DNA of 64,000 nucleotides from Clostridium sp. AM33-3 (GCF_003480315.1 NZ_QUIV01000007.1:54936-118935), one strand, 5' to 3'. Counted from the first letter of the stretch, positions 17,754 to 25,730 are shown. Notes: generated by a model not told the origin, from the sequence alone. Made by a program: numbers and translations.

Positions 17754-18344
17754 ATGTCAGCAGAGACCATGCTTCATTTTCTTAACAATTGTACACCGGA
17801 AGAAAAATTTGGTTTCCGTGTTGTGACACAGTGCGCACCGGTATTAAAAGGGGTGAAGATTTCCAACCTGATCACCATGAAACCGGGCGGATGGCGCAAG
17901 ATTCGGGCATATTTAAAGAAGAGCAGAATTATCTGCATTCCGCTTTATGCAGATGCTGAAAAGGAAGTGTTATTCCTTTACCGCTATGAGCAGCTGGAAC
18001 GGCATTTGAAAAACCGGGAAGTGCGCGAATTTTTACGCGGCTGTGGCTATGAGAGTTTTGAAGTGGCATCGGTTCTGGTGCGTCTGAGAAGAAGATACCG
18101 GCTTTATGCCGGAATTTCAAAAGAGTTTCCTCATGAGCTGGGTGTTCTGCTCGGATATCCGGTGGGTGATGTACAGGGATTTATTGACAACCGTGGGGAA
18201 AACAGCCTGACTTCCCGTTACTGGAAAGTATACCAGAATCCCAAAGAAGCAGAGAGAATTTTTGATCTTTATGATCGGGTAAAGGAGCAGGCCTTAAAAG
18301 AAATTATGTGCGGACGGACATTGTCCCATGTGGCAGTATCGTGA
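17754..18344 (+). CDS. DUF3793 family protein
   Basis: The 196-residue protein matches the DUF3793 type: HFLNNCTPEEKFGFRVVTQCAPVLKGVKISNL at the N-terminus and FPHELGVLLGYPVGDVQGFIDNRG near residues 125-150. The biochemical role is not known. In clostridia such genes lie beside flavodoxin and ferrous iron uptake genes. Here it is followed 38 bases later by flavodoxin, and its promoter overlaps a putative iron-responsive operator, which suggests a role under iron limitation. A GGAGGGA site precedes ATG 17754. Confidence 0.85.
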   Translation: MSAETMLHFLNNCTPEEKFGFRVVTQCAPVLKGVKISNLITMKPGGWRKIRAYLKKSRIICIPLYADAEKEVLFLYRYEQLERHLKNREVREFLRGCGYESFEVASVLVRLRRRYRLYAGISKEFPHELGVLLGYPVGDVQGFIDNRGENSLTSRYWKVYQNPKEAERIFDLYDRVKEQALKEIMCGRTLSHVAVS

Positions 18345-18382
18345 GGCAGAAATAACCCGGAAATAGAAAGGAGAACACGAAC

Positions 18383-18808
18383 ATGAAAGAAGTAAACGTA
18401 ATTTACTGGAGCAGCACCGGAAACACACAGGCTATGGCTGAGGCTGTAGGCGCAGGTGTAGAAGAGGCAGGCGGAAAAGCAAATGTGATGGAGGTATCCA
18501 CAGCAGATGTTTCTATGTTAAAGGATGCAGAGAGCTTTGCACTGGGCGCTTCCGCTATGGGCGATGAGGAGCTGGATGCAGAGATGGATGATTTCGTAAC
18601 TGCAGTGGAGGGAATCTGCGCAGGTAAGACCGTTGGCCTCTTTGGTTCCTATGACTGGGGCGATGGCGAGTGGATGCGCAAATGGGCAGACCGCATGACC
18701 GAGGCAGGCGCAACCGTAGTAAACGGTGAGGGTGTGATCGCAAACCTGACTCCGGATGATGATGCAGTAGCAGCATGCAAGGCATTGGGTGCAGCTCTGG
18801 CAAAATAA
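18383..18808 (+). CDS. flavodoxin
   Basis: This 141-residue short-chain flavodoxin is a cytosolic FMN electron carrier that commonly replaces ferredoxin when iron is scarce. The phosphate-binding loop WSSTGNTQAMA lies at residues 9-19, and the FMN-contact loop GSYDWGDGEWM follows later. AAAGGAG precedes the ATG. It is co-transcribed with the DUF3793 gene behind a GTTAGC-type operator, which fits the iron-sparing role. A family B repeat begins ten bases after its stop codon. Confidence 0.93.
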   Translation: MKEVNVIYWSSTGNTQAMAEAVGAGVEEAGGKANVMEVSTADVSMLKDAESFALGASAMGDEELDAEMDDFVTAVEGICAGKTVGLFGSYDWGDGEWMRKWADRMTEAGATVVNGEGVIANLTPDDDAVAACKALGAALAK

Positions 18809-18817
18809 AAATATTGA

Positions 18818-19057
18818 GACGGAACCACTAAAAGGTCCGAAGTTCCGGAAACCGCGTACAGAAACGCAGAAACGGTGGAATTTTGCGCTTTGTTCACTGC
18901 GCCGCCTATTGTCAGACCCGCGACCCAAACTCGCACGCGCTGCGTGCTCAAACAAGGGTCTCCGATCTGACGCTATGCTCGCTCACAAAGCAAATTCCAA
19001 TGTTTCTGCTTATTCTGTACGCGGTTTCCGGAACTTCTACCTTATTGGCTCCGTTAC
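18818..19057 (-). repeat. palindromic intergenic element, family B member 3
   Basis: This roughly 240-bp element is bounded by a perfect 24-bp inverted repeat (18840-18863 with 19013-19036). Outer ends are ACGGAACCACTAAAAGGT and ACCTTATTGGCTCCGT. Its reverse complement aligns with 8025-8266. The long stem (GGAAACCGCGT) and the inner hairpin (GCACGC-AGC-GCGTGC) differ from member 2 but remain paired. Confidence 0.82.
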
Positions 19058-19119
19058 GATAATTAAAACCGTGCAACCGTAAGGATACTGACCAAGGCAG
19101 CAGTTACGTGCCGGCAGAG

Positions 19120-19244
19120 CCTCTTTGGATTGCTTGATTAGCCCATACCTGGAGAAAACGGACACGTCAAGGTCGCGTGAGCGCTTGTTATAACCTTGAT
19201 GTGTCCGTTTTTTCAGGTATCCTATGGCAAGCAATCGTAAGAGG
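19120..19244. repeat. 125-nt imperfect palindrome
   Basis: CCTCTTTGGATTGCTTG (19120-19136) pairs with CAAGCAATCGTAAGAGG (19228-19244). The inner AAAACGGACACGTCAAGGT arm (19155-19173) pairs with 19192-19210. Together they make a stem of about 50 bp with small bulges. It sits in an 842-base region (18809-19650) without genes. Confidence 0.75.
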
Positions 19245-19282
19245 TTTAAACCAATATCTTGTGCTTGCGTGGTTTTTTATCT

Positions 19283-19370
19283 CTAGCGGAGCGAATGAAG
19301 TACAAAATTCCACCGCATCTGCGGTTCTGTAGGCCCTCCCCGGAACTTCGGACCCTTTCGTGCTATTCCC
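19283..19370 (+). repeat. truncated family B element
   Basis: Only the right half of the family B element is present (GAAGTACAAAATTCCA.., ..GCGGTTCTGTA, CCCCGGAACTTCG). It matches 8190-8258 and has no left partner. The rest of the gap to 19650 is AT-rich and holds only the leader hairpin listed next. Confidence 0.65.
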
Positions 19371-19578
19371 TTAAATTGTTATTTTCATAGAATAAAAAAG
19401 TTAATCCATTTGAAAGACATATTTTCTGCATAGAAGGTGACGAGTACAGGGGAGCCGGAATTTTTCCTGGACGGTTTCGGCAAAGGACGAGGCAGTAGAT
19501 TGATAAAATCTGTAAAGAATGAATCTTTTCATAATAAAAAAGATGTGATATACTAAAACTAACTATGCAACCAAATGG

Positions 19579-19613
19579 ACAGCTTCAGTCAGATGCATGA
19601 TGACTGAAGCTGT
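19579..19613 (+). promoter_or_regulatory. leader hairpin of the zinc-type ABC operon
   Basis: A perfect 13-bp stem (ACAGCTTCAGTCA, 19579-19591, with 19601-19613) has a nine-base loop. It lies 37 bases upstream of the lipoprotein gene. No strong T run follows, so it is more likely a leader structure than a terminator. Confidence 0.45.
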
Positions 19614-19650
19614 TTGAATGTTACTTGCAATGTCATAGCAACAGAAAGAA

Positions 19651-20811
19651 ATGAACATGAGAATAAGCAGATTAAACACAGGGTTTGCGGCGGCATTTCT
19701 TGGCATATCCCTGCTTCTCGGCGGCTGCGCGCAGACGGAGGAAAGCCAGGGGGCTTTTGATGCCTCTCCGGAAGCAGCCGGAAAGCTGAAGGTGGCAGTG
19801 ACCCTGTTCCCCTATTATGATTTTGTGCGGCAGATTGCCGGAGACCAGGTGGACCTGCAGATGGTCATCCCCGCCGGCATGGACAGCCATTCCTTTGAGC
19901 CGACCCCGGCTGACATCCGCACCATTCAGCATGCCGATATCCTTATCAGCAATGGCGGCACCATGGAGCACTGGCTGGATGAGACTCTGGCAGCCCTGGA
20001 TACCACCAACATGACCATTGTCACCATGATGGATTATGTGGATACGGTGGAAGAGGAAATCGTGGAAGGCATGGAGGATGCAGATCATGACCATGATCAC
20101 GCCCATGTCCATGCGGCAGATGATCACGATCACAGTAATGAAAGGCCAGAGGAGCACGCGGCCTATGCGCACGAAGCGGATGATTATGACCACAGCGGAG
20201 AGACACCGGAGGAGCACGCAGCCCATGCGCATGAAGCGGATGACCACGATTACGTGGATCATGACGGTCATGAGGAAGAGATCGAGTACGACGAGCATAT
20301 CTGGACTTCCCCTGTCAATGCCATGAAACTCGTGGATGTGATCGGTGACACACTGGCCGAGGCAGATCCGGCCCATGCGGACACATATCATCAGGGGGCA
20401 GAAAATTATAAAAAAGAACTGGAAGAGATTGACGCAGGCTTTCGCGAGGTTTCCGCAAACCGTAAGCGGAACATGATTGTCATGGGGGATAAATTCCCGT
20501 TCCGCTATCTGGCAGATGAGTATCAGCTGGACTACCGGGCAGCCTTTTCCGGCTGCAGCTCTGATACAGAGCCAAGCGCGAAGACCATTGCCTATCTGAT
20601 CGATAAAGTGAAGGAAGAGCAGATCCCGGCGGTTTATTACCTGGAGCTGAGCAGCCACCGGGTTGCCGAGATTATCGGAGAGGAGACTGGGGCAGAGCCT
20701 CTGCTCTTACATTCCTGTCACAATGTAACCCGGGCGCAGTTTGACGCAGGTATTACCTATGCGGGACTGATGCGCCAGAATATTGAGAATTTACGAAAAG
20801 GAATCGACTGA
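19651..20811 (+). CDS. metal ABC transporter substrate-binding lipoprotein (ZnuA/AdcA type)
   Basis: The 386-residue cluster A-I binding protein has a lipoprotein signal with lipobox LLGGC (C26). The mature domain has VTLFPYYDFVRQIAGD, the metal-ligand region DSHSFEPTPAD, and DEHIWTSP. A His/Asp/Glu-rich insert at about residues 145-208 contains near-repeats of HDHS..PEEHAA.AHEADD; such loops mark zinc-specific members and probably hand zinc to the site. It overlaps the ATPase gene by one base. Zinc is favoured over manganese because of the His-rich loop. Confidence 0.92.
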   Translation: MNMRISRLNTGFAAAFLGISLLLGGCAQTEESQGAFDASPEAAGKLKVAVTLFPYYDFVRQIAGDQVDLQMVIPAGMDSHSFEPTPADIRTIQHADILISNGGTMEHWLDETLAALDTTNMTIVTMMDYVDTVEEEIVEGMEDADHDHDHAHVHAADDHDHSNERPEEHAAYAHEADDYDHSGETPEEHAAHAHEADDHDYVDHDGHEEEIEYDEHIWTSPVNAMKLVDVIGDTLAEADPAHADTYHQGAENYKKELEEIDAGFREVSANRKRNMIVMGDKFPFRYLADEYQLDYRAAFSGCSSDTEPSAKTIAYLIDKVKEEQIPAVYYLELSSHRVAEIIGEETGAEPLLLHSCHNVTRAQFDAGITYAGLMRQNIENLRKGID

Positions 20812-21521
20812 TGAATCCGATTATCAAATGCGAACACACTGATTTTGGATACGAAAACCACGATGCAGTCATAGATCTGAACCTGGAAATATATCCGGGA
20901 GATTACCTCTGCGTGGTGGGAGAGAATGGTTCAGGAAAAAGTACCCTGATCAAAGGAATGCTCGGCCTGTTAAAGCCGACTGGGGGAAGTCTCAGCGTGG
21001 CAGATGAATTAAAGCGCGGCGGCATCGGCTATCTTCCCCAGCAGACTGCAGCCCAGAAGGATTTTCCGGCTACGGTACAGGAGGTTGTGCTGTCCGGAAC
21101 CCTGAGCCGCCGTGGAAACCGTCCGTTTTATTCCCGGGCAGAACGGAAGCTGGCAGCCCACAATCTGGAACGACTGGGGATTGAGCATCTGAAGCAGAAA
21201 TGCTACCGGGAACTCTCCGGCGGACAGCAGCAGCGCGTTCTGATCGCGCGGGCACTCTGCGCCACCGAACAGCTTCTGATCCTGGATGAACCGATCACCG
21301 GACTGGATCCATCCGCGATCCAGGATTTTTACCATTTAATTAAGAAGCTTAACAAAGAAGACGGGATCACCATCATCATGGTATCCCACGATATCGGCAA
21401 TGTGATCAGCCAGGCCAACAAGATCCTGCATCTGCACCGCAGGGTTGTATTCTGCGGAACCGCAGAAGCATACAGACAGAGCGTGGCCGGAAAAGAATTT
21501 CTGGGAGGTGACGAGGTATGA
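20811..21521 (+). CDS. metal ABC transporter ATP-binding protein (ZnuC type)
   Basis: The 236-residue ATPase subunit has Walker A GENGSGKST (residues 38-46), the Q-loop in YLPQQ, signature LSGGQQQR, Walker B LLILDEP and the switch histidine in MVSHD. The start overlaps the stop of the lipoprotein gene (TGATG), and the end overlaps the permease start (ATGA), so translational coupling is likely. It energises import of the metal, probably zinc, delivered by the upstream lipoprotein. Confidence 0.94.
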   Translation: MNPIIKCEHTDFGYENHDAVIDLNLEIYPGDYLCVVGENGSGKSTLIKGMLGLLKPTGGSLSVADELKRGGIGYLPQQTAAQKDFPATVQEVVLSGTLSRRGNRPFYSRAERKLAAHNLERLGIEHLKQKCYRELSGGQQQRVLIARALCATEQLLILDEPITGLDPSAIQDFYHLIKKLNKEDGITIIMVSHDIGNVISQANKILHLHRRVVFCGTAEAYRQSVAGKEFLGGDEV

Positions 21522-22345
21522 GTATGATCTCTGAAATGCTTTCCTATCCCTTTGTGGTACGCGCCCTGGTGGGAGGCATCCTGGTGTCTTTATGCTGTGC
21601 CCTTCTGGGGGTAAGCCTGGTACTAAAGCGCTATTCCATGATCGGAGACGGACTCTCCCATGTATCTTTTGGTGCACTCTCTATTGCTGTTGCGGCCGGC
21701 TGGTCGCCGCTGAAGGTTTCCATCCCGCTGGTGGTGCTGGCAGCGTTTTTCCTGCTCCGTATTACCGAGCATGGAAAAGTCAAAAGTGATGCGGCTATTG
21801 CCATGATCTCAGCAAGCTCCCTGGCTGTCGGAATTATCGTTACATCTCTGACAACCGGTATGACCACGGATGTCAGCAGCTATATGTTCGGAAGTATCCT
21901 GGCTATGAGCCGGGAGGACGTGATCTTAAGTGCTGTGCTGTCCATCATTGTACTGTGTTTGTTTGTGTTCTGTTACAACAAGCTGTTTGCGGTTACCTTT
22001 GATGAGAATTTCGCAAAGGCTACCGGTGTGAATGTAGAGCTTTACAACGTGCTGATTGCCGTGCTGACGGCAGTCACTATTGTTCTCGGCATGCGGATGA
22101 TGGGAGCCATGCTGATCTCCAGCCTCATTATCTTCCCGGCGCTGACCTCCATGCGGATATTTAAAAGCTTCCGCGGTGTGGTGATCTGCTCCGGTGTGCT
22201 GGCGGTTGTGTGCTTCCTGTTCGGCATTGTCTTCTCTTACGGGTGTTCCACCCCGGCCGGAGCCAGCGTGGTGCTGGTAAATCTGGCTGCATTTATCGTG
22301 TTCAGCGTGGTACAGAGCGTGCTGATGCGGGTGACAAAAAAGTAA
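21518..22345 (+). CDS. metal ABC transporter permease (ZnuB type)
   Basis: The 275-residue ABC-3 family permease has eight or nine hydrophobic segments. Family marks are GDGLSHVSFGALSIAVAAGW near residues 45-65 and ALTSMRIFKSFRG in the cytoplasmic coupling region. It overlaps the ATPase gene by four bases and completes a lipoprotein-ATPase-permease importer. A perfect 31-bp hairpin begins two bases after the stop codon and ends the operon. Confidence 0.94.
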   Translation: MSMISEMLSYPFVVRALVGGILVSLCCALLGVSLVLKRYSMIGDGLSHVSFGALSIAVAAGWSPLKVSIPLVVLAAFFLLRITEHGKVKSDAAIAMISASSLAVGIIVTSLTTGMTTDVSSYMFGSILAMSREDVILSAVLSIIVLCLFVFCYNKLFAVTFDENFAKATGVNVELYNVLIAVLTAVTIVLGMRMMGAMLISSLIIFPALTSMRIFKSFRGVVICSGVLAVVCFLFGIVFSYGCSTPAGASVVLVNLAAFIVFSVVQSVLMRVTKK

Positions 22346-22347
22346 AA

Positions 22348-22414
22348 ATAATACAAACAAAACAGGACCGAAAAATCCAGAGCGGATTTTTCGGTCCTGT
22401 TTTGTTTGTATTAT
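22348..22414. terminator. perfect 31-bp hairpin, bidirectional terminator
   Basis: 22348-22378 is the exact reverse complement of 22384-22414, with a five-base loop (AGAGC). The outer arms are AT-rich, so T runs are present in both directions. It separates the zinc operon from the feo promoter. Confidence 0.85.
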
Positions 22415-22445
22415 GAATAAATTTTTCTCAATAAGAGAATATGCA

Positions 22446-22461
22446 GTTAGCAATACCTAAC
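22446..22461. promoter_or_regulatory. iron-regulon box 1 of feo
   Basis: GTTAGCAATACCTAAC, an imperfect palindrome upstream of the feo -35, matches the consensus GTTAGC-N5-CTAAC. Confidence 0.6.
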
Positions 22462-22488
22462 AAAATTTCAAAAATTGCGAGAAAGTTA

Positions 22489-22517
22489 TTGACGGCTAAC
22501 TTGGGTTAGCCTATACT
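22489..22517 (+). promoter_or_regulatory. feo operon promoter
   Basis: TTGACG (22489-22494) and TATACT (22512-22517) have a 17-base spacer. The spacer is filled by a palindrome, GGCTAAC-TTGG-GTTAGCC (22494-22511). Confidence 0.8.
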
Positions 22518-22541
22518 AATCTCAAGTTAGCGGGCACTAAT
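22505..22541. promoter_or_regulatory. iron-regulon boxes 2 and 3 of feo
   Basis: GTTAGCCTATACTAAT (22505-22520) overlaps the -10, and GTTAGCGGGCACTAAT (22526-22541) lies over the expected start of transcription. Starts are 21 bases apart, or two helical turns, which suggests cooperative repressor binding. Confidence 0.7.
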
Positions 22542-22614
22542 TGTTTGTCACTGTGCGCTGACATATGAGATTACAGACATACATATTAAGAAAAAAGATA
22601 AAGAAAGAAGATGA

Positions 22615-22833
22615 ATGATGATGCCACTTACTATGGCGCCGGTTGGCCAGGCAAGCAAGATCCAGAGAGTCGGAGGAAACGATGAAACCAAGCGTTTTCT
22701 GGCAAATCTCGGATTTGTGGTTGGATCTGAGGTAACAGTTATTTCCGCGATCGGAGGCAACGTGATCGTGAACATCAAAGATTCTAGAGTTGCAATTAAT
22801 CAGGATATGGCTCGTCACATCATGGTAGCGTAA
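22615..22833 (+). CDS. feoA: FeoA domain protein 1
   Basis: This 72-residue SH3-like FeoA protein assists FeoB in ferrous iron uptake. The pattern VGGNDETKRFLANLGFVVGSEVTVISAIGGNVIVNIKDSRVAINQDMARHI is typical of FeoA. Three consecutive ATG codons (22615-22623) make the exact start uncertain; a GAAAGAAG site precedes them. It is the first gene of a feoA-feoA-feoB operon behind three GTTAGC-type boxes. Confidence 0.93.
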   Translation: MMMPLTMAPVGQASKIQRVGGNDETKRFLANLGFVVGSEVTVISAIGGNVIVNIKDSRVAINQDMARHIMVA

Positions 22834-22940
22834 GCTTCCCGTGAGTGCGTAACTATATACAATTGAGATTTATCTGTCGTTTTGCTGTGGCGCATAAATA
22901 AGGCAGATGACAGTGATTTTTGGGAAAGGAGAATAAGACG

Positions 22941-23159
22941 ATGACTTTAGGTGATGCAGAAGTTGGAAGTACTGTTGTGGTAACCAAGATCAGTGGTGAT
23001 GGTGCTTACAAGCGTCGTATTATGGACATGGGTATCACGAAAGGAAGCGAGCTTTACATCAGAAAAGTTGCTCCTCTTGGAGACCCGGTTGAAATTACCG
23101 TCAGAGGCTATGAGCTTTCTGTCAGAAAAGACGATGCTCAGTGCGTAGAGGTAAAATAA
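22941..23159 (+). CDS. feoA: FeoA domain protein 2
   Basis: This second FeoA-type protein (72 residues) begins MTLGDAEVGSTVVVTKISGDGAYKRRIMDMGITKGSELYIRKVAPLGDPVEITV, the canonical FeoA pattern. ATG 22941 is chosen because AAAGGAG lies ten bases upstream; an in-frame ATG at 22920 precedes that site. Two separate FeoA genes before feoB are frequent in clostridia. The gap to feoB is 47 bases. Confidence 0.94.
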   Translation: MTLGDAEVGSTVVVTKISGDGAYKRRIMDMGITKGSELYIRKVAPLGDPVEITVRGYELSVRKDDAQCVEVK

Positions 23160-23206
23160 TTTAACCACATCATATGACAACAACAAGGAAAGAGAGCGAG
23201 GAAAAA

Positions 23207-25390
23207 ATGGCAATTAAAATTGCACTTGCCGGAAACCCGAACTGTGGTAAAACAACCATGTTCAATGCCCTCACCGGTGCAAACCAGTATGTAGGTAACT
23301 GGCCGGGTGTTACGGTAGAGAAAAAAGAAGGCAAATTAAAGACAAAAGGAAAACATGAGGATGTGATCGTGACCGACCTTCCGGGTATTTACTCCATGTC
23401 TCCATATACACTGGAGGAGGTTGTCAGCCGTGACTACGTGCTGAAAGAGAACCCGGATGTCATCGTGGACCTTGTGGATTCCACCAATATCGAGCGTAAC
23501 TTATACTTAACTACTCAGCTCATTGAGACTGGCGTTCCGGTAGTCATCGCATTGAACATGACTGACCTTCTGGAGAAGCGCGGCATGAAAATTGATGTTG
23601 CACGCCTGTCCATGTTAATGAACTGCCCGGTTGTTGAGACTTCCGCATTAAAGCAGACCGGTCTTGACAAACTGATCGACAAGGCTGTTGAGGTTGCCCG
23701 TAAAAAGGAAGCGGATCTGCCGAAAGAAATCTTCTCAGAAGAATTGGAGAAGGCAGTCGCAGCGGTTGCCGAGGTCCTTCCGGAGAGCATTTCTGCTGAC
23801 AAAAAGAGATGGTACGCTGTAAAATTCCTTGAGAACGACAGCAAGGTTGTTGAGAGCGTGGCACTTCCGGCATCTGCAGCAAGCGTTGTAGAGTCCGTAA
23901 GAAAAGAACTTGAAGAAAAGCATGATGATGATATGGAGAGTATCGTAACCGACGAGCGTTACAAATTCATCCAGAAAGTCGTTTCCTCTTCTGTAAAGAA
24001 GGGCAAAGACAAGATGACTGCATCCGATAAGATCGACCAGATCGTAACCAACCGTATCCTTGGTATCCCGATCTTCATCGCGATCATGTGGGTTGTTTAT
24101 TACATATCCGTAACGACGGTTGGTACCTTTGTTACCGACTGGACCAATGATACTTTCGTAGGTGCCATTCAGGAGGTTGCTACCAACTTCCTCACCAATG
24201 CAGGTGCAAGTGATTTCATCATCAGCCTTGCTGTTGACGGTGTCATCGGCGGCCTGGGTGCAGTCCTCGGATTTATGCCGCAGATGGCAATCCTGTTTTT
24301 ATTCCTGTCCGTCCTTGAGGACTGCGGCTACATGGTACGTATCGCCTTCGTCATGGACCGTGTATTCCGTCACTTCGGACTGTCCGGTAAGAGCTTCATC
24401 CCGCTGCTGATTTCATCCGGTTGCGGTATTCCTGGAATCATGGCCTCCAAGACCATCGAGCAGGATAATGACAGACGCCTTACCATTATGACCGCTACCT
24501 TTGTTCCGTGCGGTGCGAAGCTTCCGGTTATCGCTCTTATGGGCGGTGTTATGGCTGGTTATGTAACCGGCTGGGACATTGCCGGCTTTATCACCCCGCT
24601 CATGTACTTTGTAGGTATCGTTGCAGTATTAGTTGCAGCGATCATGTTAAAGAAGACCAAGCCGTTCTCCGGCAAGCCGGCTCCGTTCGTTATGGAGCTG
24701 CCGCAGTACCACATCCCGTCTGCAAGAACTGTGCTTCTGCATGTATGGGAGAGACTGAAGGGCTTCTTCATCAAGGCAGGTACAGTTCTGTTCCTGGCCT
24801 GCGTAGTGATGTGGATCTTAAGCACCTTCGGTGTTCAGGATGGCGCATTTGGTATGGTTGAGGATTCCGCAGACAGCCTTATGGCTATCGTCGGCGGTGC
24901 TATCGCTCCGCTGTTCGCACCGCTTGGATGGGGCGAGTGGCAGCCGGTTGCAGCTGCAATCTCCGGATTCAGCGCAAAAGAGGGTATCGTTTCTACCATG
25001 GGTGTACTTGCAAACGTTGCAGGTGATGTCGAGGATGCAGATACCGTTGCTGCAGGCGTTGGCATGTGGTTCCCGACTGCTCTGGCAGGATTCAGCTTCC
25101 TTTTGTTCAACCTGCTTGATTCTCCGTGTCTGGCAGCGATTTCTACCATGGCAAAAGAGATGCAGAGTCGTAAGTGGTTCTGGTTCGCAATTGTATTCCA
25201 GAACGTATTTGCTTACGCTGTAACCCTGGTCATTTACCAGATCGGTTCCTTCTTACTGTATGGTACCTTCGGTGCCTGGACCGTGATCGCATTCGCAGTA
25301 CTGCTGTTTATGCTGTTCATGCTGTTCCGTCCGGATCCGTACAAAGATCAGAAAACCTACGCCAAGAGATCTGTGCAGGCTGCCTCATAA
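23207..25390 (+). CDS. feoB: ferrous iron transport protein B
   Basis: FeoB is the membrane permease for Fe(II). The 727-residue protein has an N-terminal G domain: G1 GNPNCGKTT (residues 8-16), G3 DLPGIYS, G4 NMTD. A GDI-like helical region follows, then a C-terminal membrane domain with two Gate motifs (VVETS.. is cytosolic; the gates are near SGCGIPGIMA and SPCLAA). ATG 23207 follows a GCGAGG site; the in-frame ATG at 23174 has none. A hairpin at 25430-25457 and a FeoB-associated small protein follow. Confidence 0.96.
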   Translation: MAIKIALAGNPNCGKTTMFNALTGANQYVGNWPGVTVEKKEGKLKTKGKHEDVIVTDLPGIYSMSPYTLEEVVSRDYVLKENPDVIVDLVDSTNIERNLYLTTQLIETGVPVVIALNMTDLLEKRGMKIDVARLSMLMNCPVVETSALKQTGLDKLIDKAVEVARKKEADLPKEIFSEELEKAVAAVAEVLPESISADKKRWYAVKFLENDSKVVESVALPASAASVVESVRKELEEKHDDDMESIVTDERYKFIQKVVSSSVKKGKDKMTASDKIDQIVTNRILGIPIFIAIMWVVYYISVTTVGTFVTDWTNDTFVGAIQEVATNFLTNAGASDFIISLAVDGVIGGLGAVLGFMPQMAILFLFLSVLEDCGYMVRIAFVMDRVFRHFGLSGKSFIPLLISSGCGIPGIMASKTIEQDNDRRLTIMTATFVPCGAKLPVIALMGGVMAGYVTGWDIAGFITPLMYFVGIVAVLVAAIMLKKTKPFSGKPAPFVMELPQYHIPSARTVLLHVWERLKGFFIKAGTVLFLACVVMWILSTFGVQDGAFGMVEDSADSLMAIVGGAIAPLFAPLGWGEWQPVAAAISGFSAKEGIVSTMGVLANVAGDVEDADTVAAGVGMWFPTALAGFSFLLFNLLDSPCLAAISTMAKEMQSRKWFWFAIVFQNVFAYAVTLVIYQIGSFLLYGTFGAWTVIAFAVLLFMLFMLFRPDPYKDQKTYAKRSVQAAS

Positions 25391-25429
25391 GCAATCTGCA
25401 TGTGAAATCCATTTTGAAATTGAATTTTG

Positions 25430-25457
25430 CAGCTCCGGTTTTCACCGGCCGGAGCTG
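25430..25457 (+). terminator. hairpin after feoB
   Basis: CAGCTCCGG (25430-25438) pairs with CCGGAGCTG (25449-25457). No strong T run follows, so it may attenuate rather than end transcription. Confidence 0.45.
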
Positions 25458-25478
25458 TCTTGAAAGAAGGGAAACGAA

Positions 25479-25646
25479 GTGTTAGCAGATATTGTTGTAG
25501 TGGCTGTCATCGCCGGATACTGTTTTTATGTGCTTAAAAAGCATCACGATCAGAAAAAGTCGGGCGGATGTACCGGAGGCTGCGCCGGCTGTGCGGGCTG
25601 TACAGGCTGCCATCCTTCCGCCCCGGATTCGAAAGAAAATAACTGA
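25479..25646 (+). CDS. FeoB-associated Cys-rich membrane protein
   Basis: A GTG-started gene encodes 55 residues: an N-terminal membrane helix (LADIVVVAVIAGYCFYVLKK, residues 2-21), a basic/His stretch, then a glycine-cysteine run (CTGGCAGCAGCTGC, residues 31-44). This matches the small FeoB-associated Cys-rich proteins found after feoB in Firmicutes, which may chaperone Fe(II) or regulate FeoB. AGAAGGG precedes the start. It lies 88 bases after feoB and is probably in the same operon. Confidence 0.88.
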   Translation: MLADIVVVAVIAGYCFYVLKKHHDQKKSGGCTGGCAGCAGCTGCHPSAPDSKENN

Positions 25647-25647
25647 T

Positions 25648-25680
25648 TTCAGAAGGGCAGTACCGCTGCCCTTTCTGAAA
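25648..25680 (+). terminator. hairpin after the FeoB-associated gene
   Basis: TTCAGAAGGGCAG pairs with CTGCCCTTTCTGAA around a TACCG loop. The expected T run is weak. Confidence 0.5.
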
Positions 25681-25688
25681 AAACAGGA

Positions 25689-25704
25689 GTTAGCAAAAAC
25701 TAAC
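25689..25704. promoter_or_regulatory. iron-regulon box ahead of the short Fur gene
   Basis: GTTAGCAAAAACTAAC matches the boxes of feo and of the flavodoxin operon. It lies 26 bases before the start codon. Confidence 0.7.
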
Positions 25705-25730
25705 CAAAAACGACCCAAAGGAGGTATTTT

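Noticed and set aside
18518..19082. Several 80-145 residue frames around the flavodoxin end
   Set aside because: They arise from the antisense of flavodoxin joined to the family B repeat, which also gives similar-looking frames near 8 kb.
19672..20658. 328-residue minus-strand frame
   Set aside because: It is antisense to the His/Asp-rich lipoprotein gene and is explained by codon bias (CAT/GAT read in reverse).
22042..22453. Frames crossing the 31-bp hairpin after the zinc permease
   Set aside because: The shared sequence KIIQTKQDRKI.. in both directions is the palindrome itself, not a coding repeat.
23544..23882. Frames antisense to feoB
   Set aside because: feoB is complete and strongly supported; the antisense frames lack signals.
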